A stretch of 64,000 bases of DNA from JAQBXX01 sp947085325 (lineage in GTDB: Bacteria > Pseudomonadota > Gammaproteobacteria > SURF-13). Position 1 is the stretch's first letter. Every line of letters begins with the position of its first letter. The notes under the pieces are model-generated. The model saw nothing but the letters and a program-made list of their open reading frames with translations, searched no databases and was not told the origin of the DNA. Below are positions 51,578 to 59,743 of this stretch, piece after piece. The stretch spans positions 1-64,000 of the forward strand of contig CAMTVY010000008.1 of the NCBI GenBank assembly GCA_947085325.1. Reading direction: 5' to 3'. The position numbers and the translations under genes are program-made.

Positions 51578-52569
51578 GCTGCCAGCTCCGCGTGGCCTGC
51601 GCCTTCCACCAGGCCATCAAAAAACTCGCGCGTGAGCATCATCTGCTGTTCGAGACCGGCGGCGGCATTGATGGTCTGGCGGAACAGGGCACCGCCGCTT
51701 TGGCCCTTGCTGTACCACGATAAATGTTTGCGGGCCATCAGCACGCCGGTATGCTCGCCGTAAAAGGCGTACAGGTTGCGCATGTGATCGAGCAGGATGT
51801 CGCGGACTTCATGGATGCCGGGCTCCGGCAGATGTTCGCCCGTGGCGAGATAGTGGGCAATGGCGCGGAACACCCACGGCCGGCCCTGGGCGGCGCGCCC
51901 GATCATCACGCCGTCGGCGCCGGTATAGTCGAGTACATGCCTGGCCTGTTCGGGGGTGCGGATGTCGCCATTGGCGAGCACCGGGATGCTGACCGCTGCC
52001 TTGATCGCGGCGATGGTGTCGTATTCGGCCTCGCCGGTGTAGGCGCAGGCGCGGGTGCGGCCATGCACCGCCAGTGACTGGATGCCGCAGGCCTCTGCGA
52101 TGCGGGCCACGGCCACGCCATTGCGGTTGTCCTTGTTCCAGCCGGTGCGGATTTTCAGCGTGACCGGTACGGTGGCCGCTTTTACCACGGCCTCGAGGAT
52201 GCGCGCGACCAGGCCTTCATCCTGCAACAGGGCCGAGCCTGCCATGACATTGCACACCTTTTTGGCCGGGCAGCCCATGTTGATGTCGATGATCTGTGCG
52301 CCGTTGTCGGCATTGTAGCGAGCGGCTTCGGCCATCAGTCTGGGGTCGGCGCCCGCTATCTGTACGGCGCGCGGCTCGATCTCGCCTTCATGGTTGGCGC
52401 GGCGCAGTGTCTTTTCGCTGCCCCAGAGCAGGGAGTTGGACGACACCATTTCAGACACCGCCATGCCCGCGCCCAGGCTCTTGCACAGCTGGCGGAACGG
52501 CCGGTCGGTGACGCCCGCCATCGGCGCAAGCACCAGGGAATTGTTCAGTGTGTAGGGTCCGATCTGCAT
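51574..52569 (-). CDS. dusB: tRNA-dihydrouridine synthase B
   Basis: A 331-residue FMN-dependent enzyme that reduces uridine to dihydrouridine in tRNA. LAPMAGVTDRPFRQLCKSLGAG opens the barrel. The catalytic cysteine is in NMGCPAKKV near residue 101. KIRTGWNKDN, HGRTRACAYTGEAEY and GADGVMIGRAAQGRPW complete the family signature. It is the first gene of dusB-fis-purH-purD. Confidence 0.96.
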   Translation of the reverse strand: MQIGPYTLNNSLVLAPMAGVTDRPFRQLCKSLGAGMAVSEMVSSNSLLWGSEKTLRRANHEGEIEPRAVQIAGADPRLMAEAARYNADNGAQIIDINMGCPAKKVCNVMAGSALLQDEGLVARILEAVVKAATVPVTLKIRTGWNKDNRNGVAVARIAEACGIQSLAVHGRTRACAYTGEAEYDTIAAIKAAVSIPVLANGDIRTPEQARHVLDYTGADGVMIGRAAQGRPWVFRAIAHYLATGEHLPEPGIHEVRDILLDHMRNLYAFYGEHTGVLMARKHLSWYSKGQSGGALFRQTINAAAGLEQQMMLTREFFDGLVEGAGHAELAA

Positions 52570-52591
52570 AGGGAAGGCTTAAAGCGCATGT

Positions 52592-52618
52592 GTCTGCCGG
52601 GCAGACGGTTTTATTATA
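52592..52618 (-). promoter_or_regulatory. Probable dusB promoter -10 and leader hairpin
   Basis: On the minus strand a perfect TATAAT occupies 52618-52613. The leader then has GTCTGCC pairing with GGCAGAC (52606-52592) before the dusB ATG at 52569. No good -35 is seen; a GC-rich inverted repeat (GCGCCGC/GCGGCGC) fills that position and may also end soxYZ transcription. Confidence 0.5.
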
Positions 52619-52654
52619 GTTTGCGCGCCGCGTGACCGGCGGCGCTCCCGCACG

Positions 52655-52969
52655 CTAGCTGATAGTGGTTTCTATGGCGTCACGCTCACCCAGGTTATCT
52701 ACCCAGCTCAAGGTGATGCTATCACCCTTTTGTCCGCCCTTGAATGTAAAGGCGAGATAGGGGTTTTTCGAAATGGCGATGCCCCAGTCCGCAGACAGCA
52801 CAACAGTACCCTTATGCGTACAGGTGACTTCCTGAATGACGTGCGCAGGAATCGGGGCGCCGGTTTTCTTGTCCTTGAACAGGCCGGTTTCCATCACGTG
52901 CAGGATCTGGGCCTTGACGGTAGTGACATCGCCTTCCAGTGTCGCGCGTATCTTGATGGTGCCCGCCAT
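52655..52969 (-). CDS. soxZ: Thiosulfate oxidation carrier subunit SoxZ
   Basis: A 104-residue partner of SoxY, which holds sulfur intermediates during periplasmic thiosulfate oxidation. It has an immunoglobulin-like fold; the sequence IKIRATLEGDVTTVKAQILHVMETGLFKDKKTG and the end DSITLSWVDNLGERDAIE are typical. SoxZ has no signal peptide of its own and is exported bound to SoxY. It starts 15 bases after soxY. Other sox genes (AX, B, CD) are absent from the window. Confidence 0.95.
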   Translation of the reverse strand: MAGTIKIRATLEGDVTTVKAQILHVMETGLFKDKKTGAPIPAHVIQEVTCTHKGTVVLSADWGIAISKNPYLAFTFKGGQKGDSITLSWVDNLGERDAIETTIS

Positions 52970-52984
52970 GAGATTGTTGCCTGC

Positions 52985-53449
52985 CTAGTTGCCGCAGCCG
53001 TTCAGCACGACTTTGACTTTCTTGCGCGTGCTGTAGAGCTTGCCTCCGGCCACGGCCACGACAGTGACGTGGGAGGTTTGCGCCATCTTGATGTTGGTTT
53101 TGATGAACGGGTTGACGTTCGGCCCCAAGGTGAAGCGGGCCACCAGGGCGCTCGGGTTCTTCTCCACCAGAATCAGGATCGCCTCCACCTGGGGCAGCGA
53201 GCTTTCGATGGTGACCGGCACCACGGCGCCATTTTCGGCCAGATCCGTGATGCTGAGCTGTATCTTGTCCTGGGCATCGATCAGGGGGGCGTCGCCAAAC
53301 AGGGCGCGCAGAGCCCCATGGGAATTCTTTTCGCGGAAGGCCTCGGCCGGCCAGGCGGCGGCCGCCAGACGCGGGAAGCACAACAGCATCCCCCATAGCG
53401 CGCCAGCCAGCGTGCCCATTAAAAAGCGTCGGCGTGAATTGTCCGTCAC
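52985..53449 (-). CDS. soxY: Sulfur carrier protein SoxY
   Basis: A 154-residue protein with a twin-arginine signal (RRRFLMG, hydrophobic core to about residue 32) and a periplasmic SoxY domain. Sulfur atoms are carried on the cysteine of a flexible C-terminal arm, normally GGCGG. Here the end is NGCGN, so the cysteine and its flanking glycines remain but the outer glycines are replaced by asparagine. IKTNIKMAQTSHVTVVAVAGGKLYSTRK-like sequence precedes it. Confidence 0.94.
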   Translation of the reverse strand: MTDNSRRRFLMGTLAGALWGMLLCFPRLAAAAWPAEAFREKNSHGALRALFGDAPLIDAQDKIQLSITDLAENGAVVPVTIESSLPQVEAILILVEKNPSALVARFTLGPNVNPFIKTNIKMAQTSHVTVVAVAGGKLYSTRKKVKVVLNGCGN

Positions 53450-53502
53450 GGGTGTGGTACTCCTGGCTTGCCGGGAAAGTCAGTTTGCGGAACTGAAGCC
53501 CG

Positions 53503-53532
53503 ATTATAGCCGATTCCGGGGGAGGGCGTCAT
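53503..53532 (-). promoter_or_regulatory. Probable sigma-70 promoter of soxYZ
   Basis: On the minus strand a perfect TATAAT (53508-53503) is preceded, 18 bases upstream, by ATGACG (53532-53527), which keeps the TGAC core of the -35 box. The -35 box touches the 3' end of bepA. About 50 bases separate the -10 from the soxY ATG. Confidence 0.5.
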
Positions 53533-55013
53533 CAGTGTTTGTCCGCCTGCGCCAGCTCTTCCTGTAGCTGTTTCAGCCGCGCTTCCATTTGCGAGCTGCG
53601 GTAGAAGTCGCTGTCTGCGGCCTTGATGCCGGCCTGGAGCTGCTCGACGGCGGCCCCGGTCTGGCCATTGAGATAGTAGTGTTCCGCCAGCGCCTGGTGC
53701 GCGGCCGCGGTCTGGCCGGCAGCGATTTCGGCATCGGCCAGCAGCTTGTACAACGCCGGATCAGGGGTGCGGCGTCGGGCATAGTCGCCCAGCAGGCGGC
53801 GTGCCTGATCCGGCTGACCGGCCTGCAACAGGGCGCGGCTGTAGTTCAGGGTCAGCACCGGGTTACCTGGCAGCAATTGCAGGGCGTCAGCGTAGGCACG
53901 CAGTGCCTGGGGCACGCGCTTATCCGCCAGATCGACCTGGGCCAGGGCATTGATATAGGCAATGCGCTCCTTGTCCGTGGCAAGCAGGGCCTGCAGCTCG
54001 GTGCGCGCGGCAGCATACTCGCCATTGGCAGACAGGGCCAATGCGTAGCCATAACGCTCAGCGGCCAGATTGCGGTACTGCCCGGATTTGAGGGCGGCGG
54101 CAAAGTGCTGCACGGCCTGTTTCGGATTGCCTTCCTTCAGTACCCGCAGCTTGGTGCGTACCAGATGGTAGTTGAGGTTGTCGCTGATCTGGCGGTGGGG
54201 GTATTGCTCGGCGCGGTTACGCGTGTCGGCAATGCGGGCCTCATCGACCGGGTGGGTGCGCAGAAATTCCGGCACACTGGCGCCGACATAGCGGCTGGCC
54301 TTTTGCAGGCGCTCGAAGAAGCCCGGCATGTAGCGCGGGTCAAAGCCGGCGCGCGCCAGCGTCGGCACGGCCACGCGATCGGCCTCTTCTTCATTGCTGC
54401 GGGTGAAGTTGATCTGCGCCTGCACGGCGCCGGCCTGGGTCGCGGCCATCGCGGCCGCGCCCAACTGGCTGTTTTGCGTGCCGATGATAATGGCGGCGAG
54501 CAGGGCCGCTGTGCTGGGCAAGCTCATCTTGTCGGCCGCCTCGATCCGGCGCGCCAGATGGCGCTGGGTCAGGTGGCCGATTTCGTGCGCGATTACCGAG
54601 GCCAGTTCGCCCTCGGTTTCGGTCGCCAGGATCAACCCGCTGTGCATGCCGATAAAGCCGCCGGGCGCGGCAAAGGCATTGATCGTGGGGTCATCCACCA
54701 CGAAGAATGTGAAGTCGAGCGACTGGTTGTCGCTCTGTGCCGCCAGCTGGTAGCCCAGCGAGTGAATATACTGGTTGATCTCCGGGTCATCCATGATCTT
54801 GAGTGACTGGCGTATCTCGCGCATGAAGGCCTCGCCCATCTGGCGCTCATCGGCCGGTGAGATGCTGCTGCCTGCGGTGTCGCCGATGTCCGGCAGATTG
54901 AGGTTAAGCGCGGCGGCCTGGGCCGGTTGCTGAAGGACGGCGAGCAGCAACAGGCTGTACATATGGCGCGGTTTCAAGCGATAGTCCTGGCTGGCTGGAG
55001 GGTGCGGCATCAT
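53532..55013 (-). CDS. bepA: Periplasmic M48 metalloprotease / chaperone BepA (YfgC)
   Basis: A 493-residue protein that assists or degrades outer-membrane proteins such as LptD. A signal sequence (SLLLLAVLQQPAQA) precedes the M48 domain with zinc motif HEIGH at residues 143-147 and the downstream glutamate in NEEEADRVAV. The C-terminal half (about 290-490) is a set of TPR-like repeats. An internal ATG at 54962 would place the signal peptide at the very N-terminus and may be the true start. Confidence 0.93.
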   Translation of the reverse strand: MMPHPPASQDYRLKPRHMYSLLLLAVLQQPAQAAALNLNLPDIGDTAGSSISPADERQMGEAFMREIRQSLKIMDDPEINQYIHSLGYQLAAQSDNQSLDFTFFVVDDPTINAFAAPGGFIGMHSGLILATETEGELASVIAHEIGHLTQRHLARRIEAADKMSLPSTAALLAAIIIGTQNSQLGAAAMAATQAGAVQAQINFTRSNEEEADRVAVPTLARAGFDPRYMPGFFERLQKASRYVGASVPEFLRTHPVDEARIADTRNRAEQYPHRQISDNLNYHLVRTKLRVLKEGNPKQAVQHFAAALKSGQYRNLAAERYGYALALSANGEYAAARTELQALLATDKERIAYINALAQVDLADKRVPQALRAYADALQLLPGNPVLTLNYSRALLQAGQPDQARRLLGDYARRRTPDPALYKLLADAEIAAGQTAAAHQALAEHYYLNGQTGAAVEQLQAGIKAADSDFYRSSQMEARLKQLQEELAQADKH

Positions 55014-55108
55014 TCATTATGACCATGCAGGCCGGTATCGGTTCAGGTGCGTGGCCCCGTGGCTCTCCTATATACTGCGACAGTTTAGCGCAACCCCTGG
55101 AAGGAAAC

Positions 55109-56506
55109 ATGTTCGCCGACCTGATTGCCCGTATTCCGGCCCGTGTCTGGACCCTGGCTGCCCTGCTGCTCTGGGGCGGGCTGGCCTTGCTGCTGCTGCG
55201 GCAGGACGGCTATGGCATCGAAGAGGGCGCGGCCCATGCCCTGTTGCTGAACTGGACGCTGATCGACAGCGTGGCGAGTCCGGTGTTTACCTTCGGCGTG
55301 CCGGATTTACGCGCGGTGCTGTTTATTCCGGTGGCGGTCTACTGGTCCGGCAGTCTGCTGGCCGCCAAGGTGTTCACGTTGCTGATCACGTTTGGCGCCG
55401 GGTTGCTGCTTTACCGCTGGAGCAACCGGGTGGCAGGCCCGGAGGCCGCCCTGATCGCGACCGGTCTGTGGCTGATTGCGCCGCTTACCCTCCATGCCGC
55501 AAACAGCCTGGGCGCGGGCATCTATCTGGTGGCGCTGTTTGCGCTGGGCGCCTGGCTGGATGAGGCCTACCGGGCTGAACCGCGGCCACTGGGGGGGAAA
55601 TACTTCGCCCAGATGGTGCTGGTGGCCATCAGCGTAAGCCTGCACCCGGCGGGCCTGGCACACCCGCTTGCGCTCGCGCTGCGCTGGTACAGGGAGCCGC
55701 TCAGCCGCCGTGAACAGCAACAGACGTTCATCGGGCTTGCGGTGGCGGTGGTCGTCGTCGTGTTGGTGCGCATGGGCTGGTCGGGTCTGGCGTGGTGGAG
55801 CAACCCGCTGCCCGTGTTGTCTGGCCTGCTCACCACGCCCGGCACCACCGTGGGCGATGCAGCGCACTGGCTGGGTTTCGTTACCGGCGCGCTGACCGTG
55901 TGGGTGCTGCTGGCCAGCCGCGCCGCCTGGCGGTACGACACCACCGGCCTGATGCTGGCGCTGGGCCTGCTGTTGGGGCTGAGTGCGGCTGACAATACCT
56001 GGGCGCTGCTCGCGCTTACCGCCGTGATTTACTACGGCGTGCCGCAACTGATTGCATTGAACGCCGCCTGGGGCGGTGGCGGGCTGCTCGGCCAGCGGGG
56101 CGCGGTATTGCTGCTGGTGGTGGTGTTAGCCACGCTTTTCATGAGTCAGGACCGGCAGCAGGCGCTGCATGCCCGCGCTGCCCCGCTGGATGCGCAAGAC
56201 CGGTTACTGCAGGCGCTGGTGCAGGAGGCGGGGGATGAAAAGCAGCCGTTCCGGGTAGCGAGCCAATGGCCGGCGCGCACCATGCTCGTTACCCGGCGCG
56301 ATGCGCTGCCGCTGCCCCCGGCGGCCAAAGACAGCGTGGCGCAGTTGCAGATGCTGTCCGGCGTGACCCATCTGGTGTTTGATCCCTACCGGGTGGAGCG
56401 TGATCTGGCGCGCAATCTTGCCGAACTGGGAGGCGAGCTGGAAACCGTTGCGCGGCAGGAAGGCGGGGTGATACTCAAGGCGCGCGCTACGGAAAAAACC
56501 AATTAG
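55109..56506 (+). CDS. Polytopic membrane protein, possible GT-C glycosyltransferase-like
   Basis: A 465-residue integral membrane protein with roughly ten hydrophobic segments in the first 375 residues and a soluble C-terminal domain of about 90 residues. The arrangement of helices, an acidic residue in the first loop (GIEEGAAH) and the extracytoplasmic tail resemble GT-C glycosyltransferases such as ArnT or PMT proteins. The canonical DD or DE motif of those enzymes is not certain. The ATG at 55109 follows GGAAGGAAAC. It is transcribed away from bepA. No specific function can be assigned. Confidence 0.55.
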   Translation: MFADLIARIPARVWTLAALLLWGGLALLLLRQDGYGIEEGAAHALLLNWTLIDSVASPVFTFGVPDLRAVLFIPVAVYWSGSLLAAKVFTLLITFGAGLLLYRWSNRVAGPEAALIATGLWLIAPLTLHAANSLGAGIYLVALFALGAWLDEAYRAEPRPLGGKYFAQMVLVAISVSLHPAGLAHPLALALRWYREPLSRREQQQTFIGLAVAVVVVVLVRMGWSGLAWWSNPLPVLSGLLTTPGTTVGDAAHWLGFVTGALTVWVLLASRAAWRYDTTGLMLALGLLLGLSAADNTWALLALTAVIYYGVPQLIALNAAWGGGGLLGQRGAVLLLVVVLATLFMSQDRQQALHARAAPLDAQDRLLQALVQEAGDEKQPFRVASQWPARTMLVTRRDALPLPPAAKDSVAQLQMLSGVTHLVFDPYRVERDLARNLAELGGELETVARQEGGVILKARATEKTN

Positions 56507-56523
56507 CCGGCACCTTTCGTGCC

Positions 56524-56552
56524 TTGAACAAATCAAGCATCCGTTTTATAAA
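56524..56552 (+). promoter_or_regulatory. Sigma-70 promoter for the DUF2024 gene
   Basis: TTGAAC (56524-56529), 17 bases, TATAAA (56547-56552): near-consensus boxes with ideal spacing, 18 bases before the ATG at 56570. AGAGGA lies in between as ribosome site. It is one of the best sigma-70 promoters in the window. Confidence 0.75.
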
Positions 56553-56569
56553 TTTCCAGAGGAACAGGT

Positions 56570-56827
56570 ATGCAAATTCATGTCTATGACACGTATGTCA
56601 CAGCCAAAGATGGTGGCACGATGCACTTTGACGTATTCACTGCGGTGAAAGACGATCAAAAAGCAATTGAGTACGCCAAACAGTGGTTGATTTCAATCGG
56701 TGAAGGCGATGCAGTAATCTCGAGCAAAGAATGCAGATTTTGTCACAGCCAGGGCGCGCCCGACAACGTCGTCGCAGAAATTAATAAAGACGGTTACTTC
56801 ATCTACAAGATGGAAGGTTGCAAGTAA
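56570..56827 (+). CDS. DUF2024 family protein
   Basis: An 85-residue small soluble protein beginning MQIHVYDTYV with AKDGGTMHFDVFTAVKD, the DUF2024 signature. It has a KECRFCHSQ motif (two cysteines and a histidine, near residue 54) and a final EGC that could form a metal site. The function is unknown. It is monocistronic, with its own strong promoter, and convergent with the PsiE-like gene. Confidence 0.85.
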   Translation: MQIHVYDTYVTAKDGGTMHFDVFTAVKDDQKAIEYAKQWLISIGEGDAVISSKECRFCHSQGAPDNVVAEINKDGYFIYKMEGCK

Positions 56828-56891
56828 TCGTAGCTTGGCGCGCAAGAAAATTGATTATTTCGCACCGCGCGGCATGAGTGAAACCGAAGGC

Positions 56892-57341
56892 TTAAACATC
56901 GCGTTTCGGCACGGGCTCCATCATGGTCTTCTCGCGCTGGTACACCATCACCGAACCGATACGCAACGCGCCCAGCACAAACAGCAGCGCACTCAAGGCA
57001 TAGATTTCATCCGTCGTAATCTTGTGCTCGAAAATCTTGATCATGATCTCGCGCAACACAAACACGATCCCGGCATCGACGATGAACGTCATGCGCAGGC
57101 GGTGCGTAGTGAAGTAATCCACCAGCGAACGCGAGAGCTCGATCAGGATGAACAGCGTGAGCACGTCCGAGATAATGCGCTGATATTCCCGCGCCAGATT
57201 ATTGCTGCCGATCAAATTACCCAGGTTGAGAAACAGCATGCCCACGCCGATGATGATGCCGAGGGTAATAAAGGCCAGCATCACGCTGAGCACCAGGCCG
57301 GTGATGACATTGAAAGCTTTGAGGAAGTCTATGTTCATCAT
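56892..57341 (-). CDS. PsiE-like membrane protein
   Basis: A 149-residue protein with about four membrane helices (near residues 12-38, 55-75, 85-105 and 115-133), matching the phosphate-starvation-inducible PsiE family. ISDVLTLFILIELSRSLVDYF and the basic loop after it are typical. Physiological role is unclear. It overlaps plsY by four bases and is probably co-transcribed with it. Confidence 0.8.
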   Translation of the reverse strand: MMNIDFLKAFNVITGLVLSVMLAFITLGIIIGVGMLFLNLGNLIGSNNLAREYQRIISDVLTLFILIELSRSLVDYFTTHRLRMTFIVDAGIVFVLREIMIKIFEHKITTDEIYALSALLFVLGALRIGSVMVYQREKTMMEPVPKRDV

Positions 57342-57949
57342 GACAGTTTGATCCTTGGTTCCGTGCCGCTGAGCAGATTGCGGATGTTACCCTGATGCCG
57401 CCACAGGAGGAAGGTGGTCATGACAACCGCCGCCAGCATGAACCCCGCCGGGGCGCCCATCCAGTGCATGTACAGCGGCGCCAGAAAGCCCGCCGTGAGG
57501 GCGGCGAGCGACGAATAGCGCGTCAGCAGGGCAATGATCAGCCAGGTGAGCATCACCGCGCCACCCACCCACCACGACAGTCCAAGCAACACGCCGAGAA
57601 AGGTGGCCACGCCCTTGCCGCCGCGAAAACCGAAAAATACCGGATACAGATGGCCGAGAAAGGCCGCCAGCGCGACGACCGCCAGCGCCAGTGGCGGCAA
57701 CCCCAGATATTTTGCAATCAGCACCGGCGCCAGCCCCTTCAGCATGTCGCCCAGCAGGGTCAGCGCCGCCGCCTGACGCCCGCCCAGACGCAGCACATTG
57801 GTCGCCCCCGGATTGCCGGAGCCGTTGGTGCGCGGATCGGGCAGGCCGAAGAGTTTGCTCACCAGAATCGCGCTGGAGAGCGAGCCCGCAAGATAGGCCG
57901 CAATCAGCAGGGCGACGGCGGTGAGGATAAGGACAGTGTCCGTAGGCAT
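57338..57949 (-). CDS. plsY: Glycerol-3-phosphate acyltransferase PlsY
   Basis: A 203-residue membrane enzyme that transfers an acyl group from acyl phosphate to glycerol 3-phosphate, starting phospholipid synthesis. The three PlsY motifs are present: SGNPGATNVLRLGGR near residue 45, GFRGGKGVAT near 107 and a third HR-type segment near the C-terminus. It has five predicted membrane helices. In relatives plsY lies next to folB; here a foreign-looking gene separates them. Confidence 0.95.
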   Translation of the reverse strand: MPTDTVLILTAVALLIAAYLAGSLSSAILVSKLFGLPDPRTNGSGNPGATNVLRLGGRQAAALTLLGDMLKGLAPVLIAKYLGLPPLALAVVALAAFLGHLYPVFFGFRGGKGVATFLGVLLGLSWWVGGAVMLTWLIIALLTRYSSLAALTAGFLAPLYMHWMGAPAGFMLAAVVMTTFLLWRHQGNIRNLLSGTEPRIKLS

Positions 57950-58201
57950 ATGCTAATTGGAACCGGTTGTGTGCTCAAGGTCAAGCCCGGCGGCAGTGTT
58001 ACGCCGTGGATGCAAGCGCCACAGGGTGGGCGAATGCCTTGCCGGTCAGAGGGTGCTGGCCTTATAGTGCGGGGTAGTTCGGAAAAGCGGCATATCATTA
58101 TACCCCGTAACCGAGGGAGTAAATAAGTTGTAATCTGCAGCTTTGGATTGGGCGTCTTAATGGGCACATTGTAGGACAGCTATTGGGTATCTACCTAAGT
58201 T

Positions 58202-58690
58202 ATGCAAACTAAGGAACCTGTGCTAGGGAATAAGATCATGGCAAAACCGCAATCAGCAACTGGCCCCAGCGTCCTCATTGTAGTTGGAATAGTTTTTATG
58301 GTTCTTGTCAATGGAGTCATTGGGTTTTTTGTCGGCGGTTTCATTATTTTTGTTGGCGTAATTCTTTTGTTTGTCCGTATGGGTGCGGGGGTTGTAAATA
58401 TAGCAAAAGAGACAATGGCGGAAAAAGAAAAGACAAAATCTTGTCCGTATTGCGCTGAACTCATCAAGAAAGAGGCCATTGTCTGCCGCTATTGCGGTCG
58501 AGACTTGGCTAATCAATCTGGGGTGCCGAAAACTGAAGAAAACGTGCCTATACCAGGCGATCAAGAGCTTATGGAAAAATATAAGATCACGTTTTCTAAT
58601 GATAAGTACCAGTACGGTGAATATCGCTATGACAAACTTAACGATGCAGTAAATTATGCAAGAAATAGAAAGCAAGAGTGGGAGGGGTGA
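58202..58690 (+). CDS. Zinc-ribbon membrane protein of unknown function
   Basis: A 162-residue protein with a hydrophobic region (about residues 22-62, likely two membrane helices). A zinc ribbon of two CxxC knuckles follows (CPYC near residue 81, CRYC near 96), then a polar tail of about 60 residues. No enzymatic motif is seen. Its codons and flanks are visibly more AT-rich than the neighbours, and it sits between plsY and folB, which are normally close, suggesting transfer. The ATG at 58238 is an alternative start. The 250 bases before it (57950-58201) show nothing recognisable. Confidence 0.65.
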   Translation: MQTKEPVLGNKIMAKPQSATGPSVLIVVGIVFMVLVNGVIGFFVGGFIIFVGVILLFVRMGAGVVNIAKETMAEKEKTKSCPYCAELIKKEAIVCRYCGRDLANQSGVPKTEENVPIPGDQELMEKYKITFSNDKYQYGEYRYDKLNDAVNYARNRKQEWEG

Positions 58691-58870
58691 ACCCTATCAT
58701 TCACCGGCCGTCTGCGAGAGAAAAGTCGATGGGCTTCACCCAACCTATACGCTTTTTGCATAGCCTGCCGCGTTATCCGTTACAAGTGATTTCATTCTGG
58801 CGCGTCCGCGTATAAACTCTCACGGTTCCCATTTAGGGCACCTCTAAGTCGTACACAGGCAGTCACGCCC

Positions 58871-59227
58871 ATGGACATTATTTACCTGCATGACCTGAAG
58901 ATCGACGCGGTCATCGGCATTTTCGAGTGGGAGCGGCGGGTGCGGCAGACCATTACGCTCGATCTCGATATGGCGGCGGATATCCGCAAGGCGGCGGCGA
59001 GCGACAGCATCGCGGACACGCTTGACTACAAGGCGGTGTCGAAGCGGTTGATCGACTTTGTCGGCCACAGTGAGTTTCATCTGGTGGAGACCATAGCTGG
59101 GCGCGTGGCTGACATTGTGCTCACTGAGTTTAACGTCGCCTGGGTGCGCGTGCGGGTGAACAAGAAGGGCGCGGTGCGGGGGGCGATGGACGTGGGCGTG
59201 ATTATCGAGCGCGGTGAGCGTCCATGA
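58871..59227 (+). CDS. folB: Dihydroneopterin aldolase
   Basis: A 118-residue enzyme of folate synthesis producing 6-hydroxymethyl-dihydropterin. MDIIYLHDLKIDAVIGIFEWERRVRQTI at the start, DYKAVSKRLIDFV and the catalytic-region FHLVETIAGRVADIVL are typical, and the C-terminal lysine motif (VNKKGAVRGA) is present. A TATAAA at 58811-58816 may be the -10 of its promoter, with no clear -35. It overlaps folK by four bases. Confidence 0.95.
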   Translation: MDIIYLHDLKIDAVIGIFEWERRVRQTITLDLDMAADIRKAAASDSIADTLDYKAVSKRLIDFVGHSEFHLVETIAGRVADIVLTEFNVAWVRVRVNKKGAVRGAMDVGVIIERGERP

Positions 59228-59736
59228 CGCGCGTCTATGTCAGCATGGGCAGTAACATCGAGCGCGAGCGCAATACCCGCGCCGGTCTTGCCGCATTGCG
59301 CGAACACTATGGCCCGCTCACCGTGTCGTCCGTGTACGACAGCAAGGCGCTGGGTTTTTCGGGCGATGACTTTTACAACCTGGTGGTGGGGTTTGATACC
59401 GCCGAGGACGTGCATACGCTGGCTGGCACGCTGGAGCGCATCGAGCACGAGCACGGCCGCGTGCACGGTGCCGCGCGCTTCAATTCGCGTACCCTCGACC
59501 TCGACCTCTTGCTCTACGGTGACCTTGTGTCGCAGGAGCCGGGCCTGACTTTGCCGCGCCCGGAAATTGTGAAATACGCCTTTGTGTTGTGGCCGCTGGC
59601 GGAGATTGCCGGCCAGTTGCGTCACCCGCAGGATGGGCGGACGTATCAGGAGTTGTGGCAGCGCTTCGATAAAGGCCAGCAGAAACTCACGCGGGTGGAT
59701 TTTCCTATTGACCTCGACGCCGCAGTGAACGGTTAG
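59224..59736 (+). CDS. folK: 6-hydroxymethyl-7,8-dihydropterin pyrophosphokinase
   Basis: A 170-residue enzyme acting directly after FolB: it transfers pyrophosphate from ATP to hydroxymethyl-dihydropterin. VYVSMGSNIERERNTRAGLAAL begins the protein. The signature RFNSRTLDLDLLLYGD, with its magnesium-binding aspartates, is near residue 88. LPRPEIVKYAFVLWPLAEIAG is the RPH-like C-terminal block, with an altered histidine. It is convergent with folM. Confidence 0.95.
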   Translation: MTRVYVSMGSNIERERNTRAGLAALREHYGPLTVSSVYDSKALGFSGDDFYNLVVGFDTAEDVHTLAGTLERIEHEHGRVHGAARFNSRTLDLDLLLYGDLVSQEPGLTLPRPEIVKYAFVLWPLAEIAGQLRHPQDGRTYQELWQRFDKGQQKLTRVDFPIDLDAAVNG

Positions 59737-59743
59737 CAGGCTG

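Noticed and set aside
50570..51763. 397-codon frame antisense to purH and fis
   Set aside because: It lies wholly opposite well-supported genes, runs across their junctions and has no recognisable domain.
53589..54806. 405-codon frame antisense to bepA
   Set aside because: It is a shadow of the TPR-rich coding strand with no protein signature.
56507..56536. Short GGCAC/GTGCC hairpin as a terminator
   Set aside because: A five-base stem with no T-run, and it overlaps the -35 region of the DUF2024 promoter.
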